A stretch of DNA of 7,136 nt from assembly GCA_003648875.1 (NCBI GenBank), contig QMQC01000089.1, positions 1 to 7,136 of the forward strand. The letters run 5' to 3'. Within the stretch, counting starts at the first letter, position 1; each line of letters begins with the position of its first letter. Below the pieces are notes generated by a model that was given only the letters and a program-made list of their open reading frames with translations, was not told where the DNA came from and made no database searches. This DNA is from Actinomycetota bacterium (GTDB lineage Bacteria > Actinomycetota > Acidimicrobiia > Spongiisociales > UBA5794). Shown here piece by piece: positions 1-6,033 of this stretch. Both the position numbers and the translations under genes were made by a program.

Positions 1-267
1 ACCCTCACCGAGTGCCGAGAACTCCCCGCTCGCCCCAACTCCGACCCGGAAACCTTGTTGCCCGTCGGAACCACCGGTCCGGCGATTGACATGATCGACA
101 AAGCCACCGCAATTTGTAGCAGCTGCAGCGTCCAGGAAGAGTGCCTGCTATATGCCCTCGAGACGAACCAGGAAGCTGGCGTCTGGGGTGGCCTCCCCGA
201 GGATGATCGACGACGCTACCGCAAGCGATGGCTTGCCGAGAGGCGCCGCCAACGCCAGATGGCTTGA
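1..267 (+). CDS. WhiB-family transcriptional regulator, 5'-truncated by the window edge
   Basis: WhiB-like proteins are small actinobacterial regulators that hold an O2- and NO-sensitive [4Fe-4S] cluster and act on transcription through the sigma factor and DNA. The open frame enters from the left edge and gives 88 visible residues. All four cluster cysteines are visible, at residues 5, 39, 42 and 48 of the fragment, with the classic C-x2-C-x5-C triad. The GVWGG turn (residues 60-64) is followed by a strongly basic tail (RRRYRKRW, RRRQRQ) for DNA contact. The stretch around PVGTTGPA resembles the WhiB1/WhiB2 type, but I cannot assign the subtype. Only the N-terminus, including the usual Trp before the first Cys, lies outside the window. 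A TTG at 55 would give a shorter ORF but would lose the essential first cysteine, so it is not the start. The gene ends seven bases before a strong hairpin terminator. Confidence 0.93.
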   Translation, partial: TLTECRELPARPNSDPETLLPVGTTGPAIDMIDKATAICSSCSVQEECLLYALETNQEAGVWGGLPEDDRRRYRKRWLAERRRQRQMA

Positions 268-273
268 AACAGA

Positions 274-295
274 AACGGACCCGCAAGGGTCCGTT
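274..295. terminator. Bidirectional intrinsic terminator between whiB-like and DUF3107 genes
   Basis: A perfect 9-bp stem (AACGGACCC pairing with GGGTCCGTT) carries a GCAA tetraloop. It is followed on the plus strand by TCTTCT and on the minus strand by a T-rich run (TCTGTTTC). It lies between two convergent genes, so it can end both transcripts. Stem and position are read directly; termination is inferred. Confidence 0.85.
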
Positions 296-314
296 CTTCT
301 ATCAGATACCGGAA

Positions 315-334
315 TCCAGATGTCGGCATCTGGA
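315..334 (-). terminator. Second hairpin downstream of DUF3107 gene
   Basis: A perfect 8-bp stem (TCCAGATG pairing with CATCTGGA) has a TCGG loop on the plus strand and CCGA on the minus strand. It lies 13 bp past the DUF3107 stop codon and before the stronger hairpin at 274-295. Its minus-strand 3' flank (TTCCGG) is not a good U-tract. It is more likely an accessory or 3'-end-stabilising hairpin in tandem with the main terminator than a terminator by itself. Confidence 0.55.
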
Positions 335-347
335 AGCGAGCGATTTG

Positions 348-578
348 CTAATTCCCGAACCCTACGCCGCGATCGAGTGGCCGTTCGATCTCGATGAAGG
401 CGATGGAGTCGATCGCGATTCCGAAGCGGTGGTCTCGCGTGTCCGTGATCCACAGCACCCGATCCTTGCCCTTGAGAGCCTTCTCGTAGGCTGCGCTCAC
501 AGCGGCCGGATCGTCAACCTCGAGCTCGAGCTCCCTGGCTGACTTCACGCCGACCCGAACGGTGTGCTTGGCGGTCAT
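348..578 (-). CDS. DUF3107 family small protein (76 aa)
   Basis: This small conserved protein of unknown function matches the DUF3107 family, which I know mainly from Actinobacteria. The pattern is VRVGV near the N-terminus, a central acidic helix (EVDDPAAVSAAYEKALKGK) that in family members follows a 'REL.LE' strand, then W-I-T-D and a final I-x-x-I-A-F-I-E-I strand. Family members end similarly, with a 'YVEIG'-like strand. The length of 76 residues is normal. The ATG start is well supported by a Shine-Dalgarno run AAGGAAGGG (585-593) six bases upstream. It lies 69 bp downstream of mrp on the same strand and may be cotranscribed with it. No signal peptide or membrane segment is visible, so the protein should be cytosolic. 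The biochemical role is unknown. Confidence 0.85.
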   Translation of the reverse strand: MTAKHTVRVGVKSARELELEVDDPAAVSAAYEKALKGKDRVLWITDTRDHRFGIAIDSIAFIEIERPLDRGVGFGN

Positions 579-647
579 GTTGTTCCCTTCCTTTGCGGCA
601 ATGGTAGAACGACGGTCTGACGAGTAGCGCCGTTGCTCGGGGGCTGC

Positions 648-1748
648 TCAGGAGATCACAAGCTCGGGGTGCGTTCTGAGCCTCGGCCCGACCTCGACGA
701 TCTGAGTTGCCAGATCCGCAAAGGCTCGAGCTGCCTCACCTTCGGGCTCGACGACGGTGATCGGCTTTCCAACGTCTGCACCTTCACGCAGCGCAGTCAC
801 AAGGGGAATCATCCCAAGGAACGGCACTTCGAGCTGCCCGGCAAGCGCCTCCCCCCCACCTGCTCCGAAGATCTCGTACTTCTTGCCATCGTCCCCGGTG
901 AACCATGACATGTTCTCGATCACGCCGATGATGTCCTGGTCGACCTTGCGGGCCATCAGCCCTGCCCGGACCGCGACACGCTGGGCAGTCAACTGCGGTG
1001 TCGTAACGATGAGGATCTCAGACTTCGGGAGGTACTGGCTGATCGAGATGGCAACATCCCCGGTCCCAGGCGGCATGTCGATGAGGAGATAGTCGAGTTC
1101 GCCCCAGTAGACGTCGACAAGGAATTGCTCGAGCGCCTTGTGAAGCATCGGACCACGCCACACAACGGCCTGATCCGGTTGGACGAAGTAGTCCATGGAA
1201 ATGACGGCAACGCCGTGAGCGTCTGGTGGCAGGAGCATGTCATCGAGTACCGTCGGCGCACGATCGATCCCCATCATCTTCGGAATCGAGAACCCCCAGA
1301 CATCCGCATCTATGATCCCGACGCGTTTGCCCATCCTGCGAAGCGCAATACCGAGGTTTGCCGTTACCGATGACTTTCCGACGCCGCCCTTACCGGACGA
1401 GATACCGATGATCCGTGTCATCGAACCCGGCCTGGCAACGAGGATCTCACGCTCGCCCGCGGGCCCGCCCCTGAGGTCGGCAGTCAAAGCAGCGCGTTCC
1501 TCGTCGGTCATCGATGTGAAGGTGACTTCGACAGTTGACACGCCGTCAACACTCATGCCGGCAGCGACGACGTCATCGGCAAGCATGTCTTTGAGAGGGC
1601 AACCTGCAATCGTCAGGGCAACAGTCACAGAGACCGCACCGTCTGCAGCGGAGAGCTCGCGGACCATGCCGAGTTCACCGAGGCTCAGATGAATCTCAGG
1701 GTCTTGGACCTGTTCGATCGCACCGCGAACTGCTGCAACATCAACCAC
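648..1748 (-). CDS. mrp: Mrp/ApbC family P-loop ATPase, iron-sulfur cluster carrier
   Basis: Mrp/ApbC proteins bind ATP and transfer [4Fe-4S] clusters to apo-enzymes in the cytosol. The 366-residue product begins with a DUF59/MIP18-type domain (about 1-90) with DPEI (16-19), ELGMV (25-29) and AGCPL (48-52, Cys50). The ParA/MinD-like ATPase domain follows. Its deviant Walker A is GKGGVGKSS (119-127), then DADVWGFSIP (147-156) and the switch II/Walker B region LLIDMPPGTGD (221-231). The open frame extends upstream to 1937, but the GTG at 1748 is chosen. AGGAG lies six bases before it, and the next residues (VVDVAAVRGAI) start the conserved domain, while the upstream extension is not domain-like. 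The usual C-x-x-C near the C-terminus is absent: after ENMSWF (278-283) comes TGDDGKK and then FGAGGGE. From memory this is common in actinobacterial Mrp. The cluster may be held by other ligands, or the protein may act differently. It is divergent from the regulator at 2030. Confidence 0.95.
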   Translation of the reverse strand: MVDVAAVRGAIEQVQDPEIHLSLGELGMVRELSAADGAVSVTVALTIAGCPLKDMLADDVVAAGMSVDGVSTVEVTFTSMTDEERAALTADLRGGPAGEREILVARPGSMTRIIGISSGKGGVGKSSVTANLGIALRRMGKRVGIIDADVWGFSIPKMMGIDRAPTVLDDMLLPPDAHGVAVISMDYFVQPDQAVVWRGPMLHKALEQFLVDVYWGELDYLLIDMPPGTGDVAISISQYLPKSEILIVTTPQLTAQRVAVRAGLMARKVDQDIIGVIENMSWFTGDDGKKYEIFGAGGGEALAGQLEVPFLGMIPLVTALREGADVGKPITVVEPEGEAARAFADLATQIVEVGPRLRTHPELVIS

Positions 1749-1754
1749 GTGGAA

Positions 1755-1759
1755 CTCCT
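1755..1759 (-). promoter_or_regulatory. Ribosome binding site deciding the mrp start
   Basis: AGGAG on the minus strand lies six bases before the GTG at 1748. It selects this start over the farther upstream ATG at 1937, which would add 63 residues unlike any Mrp N-terminus. Confidence 0.8.
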
Positions 1760-1981
1760 GTCGGGGTAGTGAAATCGAGGCTAGGAAGGTGCTGAGCATA
1801 CCGGTGGTCAGATCGGCGATCAGGAGCGTCAGTCGCAAAGAGCGAGGTTTCGTCACTCCTTGGGTCGGAATGGCGGTGCCGAGACCACAGCGAGTGGTGA
1901 TGTTTGGGCGCTGAGATGGCCGACATGTACTGCTCAACGCTGTCCTGGTTAGTAGACAGGGTCAACTCGCCGTCAGTACGG

Positions 1982-2010
1982 GGGACAACGGGCTCCGCCA
2001 GTCGTATCAT
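1982..2010 (+). promoter_or_regulatory. Candidate promoter of the regulator-selenoprotein operon
   Basis: GGGACA (1982-1987) and TATCAT (2005-2010) are separated by 17 bp and match the bacterial -35/-10 consensus at 4/6 and 5/6 positions. Transcription would start near 2017, just ahead of the ribosome binding site for the ATG at 2030. This would exclude the longer upstream starts at 1904 and 2009. It is a visual match only. Confidence 0.35.
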
Positions 2011-2020
2011 GGAACTGACG

Positions 2021-2026
2021 GGAGAG
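2021..2026 (+). promoter_or_regulatory. Ribosome binding site deciding the regulator start
   Basis: GGAGAG at 2021-2026 is placed three bases before the ATG at 2030 (five from the GGAG core). The alternative ATG at 2009 and TTG at 1904 have no comparable sequence before them. Confidence 0.6.
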
Positions 2027-2029
2027 ATC

Positions 2030-2692
2030 ATGCAGTCCGAAACATTCGACAAGCAGATGGCGACGATCACCGGAGCCCTTGGGGACACGACACGTCGCGG
2101 CATCTATGTAATGGTGCGTGAGGCCCACGAACCTGTGACGGCCAACCAGATCTCGTCCTCGTTCGACATCCATCCAAACGTCGCGCGCCACCACCTCGAC
2201 AAACTCCTCAAGGACGGGTACGTTCGCATCTCTGATCGTCCGATAGCCACACCAGCCGCGGGTCGTCCCGCAAAGCGGTACGAGGTCACGGAGAAGTCAG
2301 TGAGCGTTCAGTACTCAGCTCGCAAGTACGACCAGCTCGCAGAACTCCTCACGAAGGTCATCGCAGAGCTCGACAACGGGCGCGCGCTCGAGATCGCAGA
2401 AGCGGTTGGGCACGAATATGGAATCGAGCTTGCGGGAGAGATCGGCCTTGCAAGCGATGAAGGCTTCGAAGAGGCTGCCATGGCTGTTGCCCAGGCGATG
2501 ATCGGCAAGGGCCTCGGTGCATCGACAGACCCGGCTGAGAACCGGATCGTCGTCCAGTTCTGCCCTCTGTGCACTACCGGTGCAACCCAATCCGAGATCG
2601 TGAGCAAGATCGATCACGGGATCGTCCAGGGTCTCCTCGAAAGTGCAGCCGCCCGCCCGGTGCCCCTCGAAGTCGCTCATCCCCATGAATAG
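2030..2692 (+). CDS. Winged-helix transcriptional regulator, SufR/COG2345-like, with C-terminal CPLC motif
   Basis: This is a 220-residue DNA-binding protein. The N-terminal winged helix spans about residues 10-90: a first helix with LGDTTRRGIY (17-26), a helix-turn-helix at about 37-61 (TANQISSSFDIHPNVARHHLDKLL), and a wing with GRPAKRYEVT (78-87). This arrangement is shared by ArsR-like and SufR/COG2345 regulators. The C-terminal half is helical and ends in a ligand-like segment, RIVVQFCPLC (172-181; Cys178 and Cys181), then a histidine-containing tail (HPHE). SufR proteins bind an Fe-S cluster through several C-terminal cysteines. Here only two cysteines remain, so a cluster, another metal or a dithiol switch are all possible. 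The start is ATG 2030, from the ribosome binding site. It is probably cotranscribed with the selenoprotein gene, 19 nt downstream, and divergent from mrp. The regulatory target is inferred, not shown. Confidence 0.85.
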   Translation: MQSETFDKQMATITGALGDTTRRGIYVMVREAHEPVTANQISSSFDIHPNVARHHLDKLLKDGYVRISDRPIATPAAGRPAKRYEVTEKSVSVQYSARKYDQLAELLTKVIAELDNGRALEIAEAVGHEYGIELAGEIGLASDEGFEEAAMAVAQAMIGKGLGASTDPAENRIVVQFCPLCTTGATQSEIVSKIDHGIVQGLLESAAARPVPLEVAHPHE

Positions 2693-2711
2693 TCCGCAGG
2701 GCGAATAGATC

Positions 2712-3266
2712 GTGGCGTGGATCGATACCAAGAGGGAAGACGAATGGGATGGCAGGCTCGCCGAGCTGTACGGAAGGGTCGTGGACCGGGAGCACAACCG
2801 GGTCGACAACATAATGCAGATCCATTCGCTCGACCCTTCAGGCCTGGAAGGCCATCTCGGCGTCTATGACGCTGCAATGTCTGGCACAAGGACCCTGAGA
2901 AAGGTTGAGCGTGAACTCATCGCCTTGGTTGTGAGTGACATGAACGACTGCCATTACTGAGTGACCCACCATCGCCGCGGTCTGCGGCGACTCCTCAAGG
3001 ACGATGATCTCCTCGCTGCCATCGACCGAAATTGGCGGACCGCTGGACTGAGTGAGAGACGGATGGCGATGCTGGGGTACGTGGAGAAGCTCACCGATGT
3101 TCCGGGTGAGATGACCGAGTCGAACGTTGTTGCGCTGCGTGATGTCGGTTTCACAGAGAGAGACATTCTCGACATCTGCACGGTTGCCGCCTACTACGCC
3201 TACGTGAACCGCATAGCCGACGGACTGGGTGTGCAGATGGAGACCTGGTTGGCGGACGACGGTTAG
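2712..3266 (+). CDS. AhpD-like (carboxymuconolactone decarboxylase-fold) selenoprotein, TGA read as selenocysteine
   Basis: This is one 184-residue protein read through an in-frame TGA (2958-2960) as Sec83; the true stop is TAG at 3264-3266. AhpD-fold proteins are small all-helical thiol peroxidase or disulfide-reductase-like enzymes with a C-x-x-C active site. Visible family signatures are the N-terminal MAWI start, NIMQIHSLDPSGLEGHL (33-49), M-SGTRTLRKVERELIALVVS (56-75), then Cys80-His-Tyr-Sec83-Val-Thr-His86-His87, and a C-terminal YVNRIADGLGV. In M. tuberculosis AhpD the key residues are Glu118, Cys130, Cys133 and His137. The same spacing here picks Glu68, Cys80, Sec83 and His87, so Sec sits at the position of the attacking cysteine. 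Homology continues without break on both sides of the TGA and in the same frame. A SECIS-like hairpin follows. This resembles the 'uncharacterised peroxidase-related' branch. The start is GTG 2712, with a weak AGGG ten bases upstream. It follows the regulator by 19 nt. The alternative, a nonsense-mutated pseudogene or sequencing error, is less likely given the hairpin. Confidence 0.9.
2958..2960 (+). other. UGA selenocysteine recoding codon
   Basis: TGA takes the place of the second cysteine codon of C-x-x-C-x-x-x-H. One base change (TGC/TGT to TGA) separates it from the Cys form. Reading it as a stop gives an 82-residue fragment that ends inside the active site, with the remaining 101 codons open directly downstream in the same frame. 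Confidence 0.88.
2972..2990 (+). promoter_or_regulatory. Bacterial SECIS element
   Basis: TCGCCGC (2972-2978) and GCGGCGA (2984-2990) form a perfect 7-bp stem capped by a GGUCU loop (2979-2983). The loop starts 18 nt after the UGA. Bacterial SECIS elements are short hairpins lying inside the coding frame just after the UGA, with a guanine among the first loop bases, and bind the elongation factor SelB. As I recall E. coli fdhF, its loop also carries GGUCU 18 nt after the UGA, and both elements encode Gly-Leu at that point. The bulged U of the E. coli stem is absent. Confidence 0.85.
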
Positions 3267-3268
3267 CC

Positions 3269-3286
3269 GACGACGGACGACGGACG
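3269..3286 (+). repeat. Heptamer tandem repeat GACGACG, about 2.6 units
   Basis: GACGACG is repeated twice and followed by GACG, starting three bases after the selenoprotein stop. A shorter copy (GACGACGGACGA) lies at 6951-6962, also in a spacer and also beside GTTCAC-type repeats. No function is assigned. Confidence 0.7.
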
Positions 3287-3309
3287 CAAACCGAATACCA
3301 AAGTCCGTC
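3279..3309. terminator. Weak hairpin between convergent selenoprotein and acnA genes
   Basis: GACGGAC (3279-3285) pairs with GTCCGTC (3303-3309) across a 17-nt loop, in the only spacer between the two convergent genes. There is no T-run on either strand, so intrinsic termination here is doubtful. Confidence 0.3.
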
Positions 3310-3310
3310 A

Positions 3311-3341
3311 ACCGTGAACCTCCTCCACCGTGAACTTCTTC
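3311..3341 (+). repeat. Two 16-bp direct repeats containing ACCGTGAAC
   Basis: ACCGTGAAC occurs at 3311 and again at 3327, with similar pyrimidine-rich tails (13 of 16 positions match). The second copy, ACCGTGAACTTCTTC at 3327-3341, is the exact reverse complement of 6961-6975 in the other repeat-bearing spacer. It touches the last codon of acnA. Confidence 0.65.
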
Positions 3342-6015
3342 AGTCAGAGGCCATCTCCCTGAGCACCATGTGCAGGATTCCGCCGTGGCGGAGGTAGTCA
3401 ACCTCGATCGGTGTATCGACCCTTGCCGTTGCGGTGAAGCTCATCGTCGTACCGTCCGGCTTCGTGGCTCTGACCTCGATGTCGTGGCCAGGCGTGAGCG
3501 AGTCATCGACCACGACGTCGAACGATTCCGTGCCGTCGAGACCGAGGCTGTCTGCGTTCTCGCCAGTCGGGAACTCAAGCGGCAGAACGCCCATCATCAC
3601 AAGATTCGAACGGTGAATTCGCTCGTAGCTCGAAGCGATCACAGCTTTGACTCCGAGGAGGAAGGTTCCCTTTGCTGCCCAGTCGCGCGACGAACCCATG
3701 CCGTAGTCCGTGCCGCCGAGCACCACCAGCGGTGTTCCGGCTTCCCTGTAGTTGAGGCTTGCCTCGTACACGCTGCGGACCTCGCCGTCGGTGAAATCCT
3801 TCGTCCAGCCACCTTCGGTGCCGGGCGCAAGCTGATTGCGAACACGGATATTTGCGAATGTTCCCCGCGTCATGACCCGGTCATTGCCGCGCCGTGAGCC
3901 GTACGAATTGAACATCCGCTTCTCGACGCCGCTCTCAGTCAGGAACCTGCCGGCGGGGGTGTCGCTTCCGATTGCGCCTGCAGGGCTGATGTGGTCCGTC
4001 GTGATCGAGTCACCGAGCTTGAGGAGCACCCTTGCACCCATGATCGGCGCAATCGGGGTTGGGTCACTGTCGAGGTCCATGAAGAAAGGGGGCTCCTGGA
4101 CGTATGTCGAAGATTCATCCCAGCCGTACAGCGCGCCACCTGACGTCTTGATGTTCCTCCACATGGCCGAGCCGTCGTACACGGCGCCGTACTCCTTGAC
4201 GAACTGCTCCCGGCTCACAGACGATGCGACCGTTTCGAGGATCTCAGCCTGCGTCGGCCACAGATCCGCGAGATACACGTCGTTGCCCTCCTCGTCTGTA
4301 CCGAGAGGTTCGGTGGCAAGATCGATGTCAACGGTTCCCGCAAGTGCATAGGCAACCACAAGGGGTGGGCTGGCAAGGTAGTTGGCACGTACATCCGGGC
4401 TGATACGACCTTCGAAGTTCCGGTTTCCCGAGAGCACGGAGGTTGCGACAAGATCGCTCCCGTTGATGGCGGCGCTGATCGGATCCGGTATCGGTCCAGA
4501 GTTCCCGATGCACGTCGTGCAGCCGTACCCAACGGTGAAGAACCCAACAGCTTCAAGATCCTTCAGGAGGTCTGCCTTCTCGAGATACTCGGTAACGACC
4601 TTGGAGCCGGGGGCGAGTGACGTCTTGACCCATGGCTTGCGGGTGAGACCCTTCTCCCGCGCCCTGCGAGCAACGAGACCGGCTGCGACCATCACCTCCG
4701 GGTTGGAAGTGTTGGTGCAGCTCGTGATGGCAGCTATGACGACATCGCCATCTGAGAGGTCGAACGTTGCTCCGTTGTAGTGGACGCCGGTCGCCTCACC
4801 GGATCCGCCGCCATCAGGTCTGAGTTGTCCTTCGAGATCGATGTGCCACTGCTGTTTCATGTCCGTGAGCGCAATGCGGTCCTGTGGACGCTTCGGACCG
4901 GCGAGCGAAGGCACGACGGTCGACATGTCGAGCTGGACAGTGGAGCTGTACTTGATTTCACGGCTGTCGTCACGCCATAGGCCCTGCATCTTGTAGTACT
5001 GCTCGACCGTTGCAATCAGCTCCTCGGAACGACCGGAGAGCCGCAGATAGTCGAGCGTGAGGCCGTCAACGGGGAAGAAGCCGACTGTTGCGCCGTATTC
5101 GGGCGCCATGTTGGCAAGGGTGGCCCGGTTCGCGACAGGCATCTCACCCAGGCCAGAACCATAGAACTCGACAAACTTGCCGACTACGCCGTGGGCCCTG
5201 AGCATCTCGGTCACACGCAACACAAGGTCCGTTGCCGTTGCACCGTCGGGGAGCGCGCCGACGAGCTTGAAGCCCACGACCTCAGGGAGAAGCATGTAGA
5301 TCGGCTGGCCGACCATCACGGCCTCTGCTTCGATCCCACCAACGCCCCAACCGACGACTCCGAGACCATTGATCATGGTGGTGTGACTGTCCGTGCCGAC
5401 GAGAGAATCCGGATACAACGCGCCATTCTCGTCCCACACGACCTTGGCGAGATACTCGAGGTTGACCTGGTGGACGATGCCCGTCGCTGGAGGAACGACC
5501 GCGAAGTTGTCGAAAGCAGATTGGCCCCACTTGAGGAACTCGTACCGCTCGTTGTTGCGTTCGAACTCGAATCCTTCGTTGATGCCAAGAGCATCGGGAG
5601 TGTTGAAGGCATCGACCTGCACAGAATGGTCAATGACGAGATCGGACTGGACCTGCGGGTTCACTTTCTGTGCAGCGCTCTCATCGCCTGTCATCCGAAC
5701 GATCGCCGAGCGCATCGCCGCAAGGTCGACAACCGCTGGAACGCCTGTGAAATCCTGCAGCACCACTCTGGCCGGCTTGTAGGCGATCTCGGTGTCTCCG
5801 ACCTTCGAGGCGTCGTACTGTGCAACGGCGGTCACGTCATCGTCACGCACGACCCTGCCGTCGTGATTTCGCAGGACAGACTCGAGGAGCACCTTGATCG
5901 AATACGGAAGTGAGTGGATGTCGCCCATGTGTTCCAGTGCATCGAGGCGGTAGACAACGCGGTCGCCCAGTGGCGTGTCGATGATCTGGCGGGCGGAGAA
6001 CGGATCGTGTGTCAC
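3340..6015 (-). CDS. acnA: Aconitate hydratase A (aconitase)
   Basis: Aconitase interconverts citrate and isocitrate through cis-aconitate in the TCA cycle, using a cytosolic [4Fe-4S] cluster with one labile iron. The product is 891 residues, a normal AcnA length, and complete. Cluster ligands are Cys433 (in SCTNTSNP) and Cys499/Cys502 (in GYGCTTCIGNSG). Other signatures are GTDSHTTMINGLGVVGWGVGGIEAE (207-231), the swivel domain with GDSITTDHISPAGAIGSD (668-685), YGSRRGND (705-712) and YGMGSSRDWAAKG (771-783). The frame is open to an ATG at 6054, but GTG 6015 is preferred. GGGAG lies six to seven bases before it, and the product then begins with the usual DPFSARQ-type N-terminus. The gene is monocistronic or leads no visible partner. 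It converges on the selenoprotein gene. A repeat cluster about 150-200 bp upstream of the start may carry regulation. Confidence 0.98.
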   Translation of the reverse strand: MTHDPFSARQIIDTPLGDRVVYRLDALEHMGDIHSLPYSIKVLLESVLRNHDGRVVRDDDVTAVAQYDASKVGDTEIAYKPARVVLQDFTGVPAVVDLAAMRSAIVRMTGDESAAQKVNPQVQSDLVIDHSVQVDAFNTPDALGINEGFEFERNNERYEFLKWGQSAFDNFAVVPPATGIVHQVNLEYLAKVVWDENGALYPDSLVGTDSHTTMINGLGVVGWGVGGIEAEAVMVGQPIYMLLPEVVGFKLVGALPDGATATDLVLRVTEMLRAHGVVGKFVEFYGSGLGEMPVANRATLANMAPEYGATVGFFPVDGLTLDYLRLSGRSEELIATVEQYYKMQGLWRDDSREIKYSSTVQLDMSTVVPSLAGPKRPQDRIALTDMKQQWHIDLEGQLRPDGGGSGEATGVHYNGATFDLSDGDVVIAAITSCTNTSNPEVMVAAGLVARRAREKGLTRKPWVKTSLAPGSKVVTEYLEKADLLKDLEAVGFFTVGYGCTTCIGNSGPIPDPISAAINGSDLVATSVLSGNRNFEGRISPDVRANYLASPPLVVAYALAGTVDIDLATEPLGTDEEGNDVYLADLWPTQAEILETVASSVSREQFVKEYGAVYDGSAMWRNIKTSGGALYGWDESSTYVQEPPFFMDLDSDPTPIAPIMGARVLLKLGDSITTDHISPAGAIGSDTPAGRFLTESGVEKRMFNSYGSRRGNDRVMTRGTFANIRVRNQLAPGTEGGWTKDFTDGEVRSVYEASLNYREAGTPLVVLGGTDYGMGSSRDWAAKGTFLLGVKAVIASSYERIHRSNLVMMGVLPLEFPTGENADSLGLDGTESFDVVVDDSLTPGHDIEVRATKPDGTTMSFTATARVDTPIEVDYLRHGGILHMVLREMASD

Positions 6016-6020
6016 TGCTG

Positions 6021-6033
6021 TCTCCCATATGGG
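6021..6033 (-). promoter_or_regulatory. acnA ribosome binding site overlapping a 10-bp palindrome
   Basis: On the minus strand GGGAGA (6026-6021) lies about six bases before GTG 6015 and decides this start over ATG 6054. Its GGG is also the end of the perfect palindrome CCCATATGGG (6024-6033). This may pair part of the site in the mRNA or may be chance. Confidence 0.6.

Larger units (their letters stand above)
1749..2029. other. Divergent intergenic region between mrp and the winged-helix regulator
   Basis: These 281 bp must carry promoters for both directions. Open frames from both genes run into it (to 1937 on minus, from 1904 on plus), but neither extension looks like its protein family. 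I see one fair plus-strand promoter candidate (1982-2010) and no convincing minus-strand one. A far-spaced inverted pair, GTACTG at 1927-1932 and CAGTAC at 1974-1979, is visible but short. A search for a conserved operator here would be informative because of the redox-regulator neighbour. Confidence 0.5.

Noticed and set aside
265..267. TGA of the whiB-like gene as a second selenocysteine codon
   Set aside because: The protein ends naturally after the basic tail, and the following hairpin is a terminator with no homologous coding beyond it.
1749..1937. 63-residue N-terminal extension of Mrp
   Set aside because: It is not Mrp-like, and AGGAG is placed precisely for GTG 1748.
1927..1979. GTACTG...CAGTAC inverted pair as a regulator operator
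   Set aside because: The arms are only 6 bp and 41 bp apart, which is too weak to claim without conservation data.
1904..2029. Longer N-terminus of the winged-helix regulator from TTG 1904
   Set aside because: The extra 42 residues show no domain similarity, no ribosome binding site precedes 1904, and a promoter candidate and Shine-Dalgarno point to ATG 2030.
2961..3266. Separate 101-residue gene starting at GTG 2961
   Set aside because: It starts directly after the TGA in the same frame, has no ribosome binding site of its own, and begins in the middle of the AhpD active-site motif. It is the second half of the selenoprotein.
5191..5913. 240-residue plus-strand ORF inside aconitase
   Set aside because: It lies wholly opposite an undoubted acnA coding region and has no recognisable domain; it is an antisense shadow caused by GC-rich codon use.
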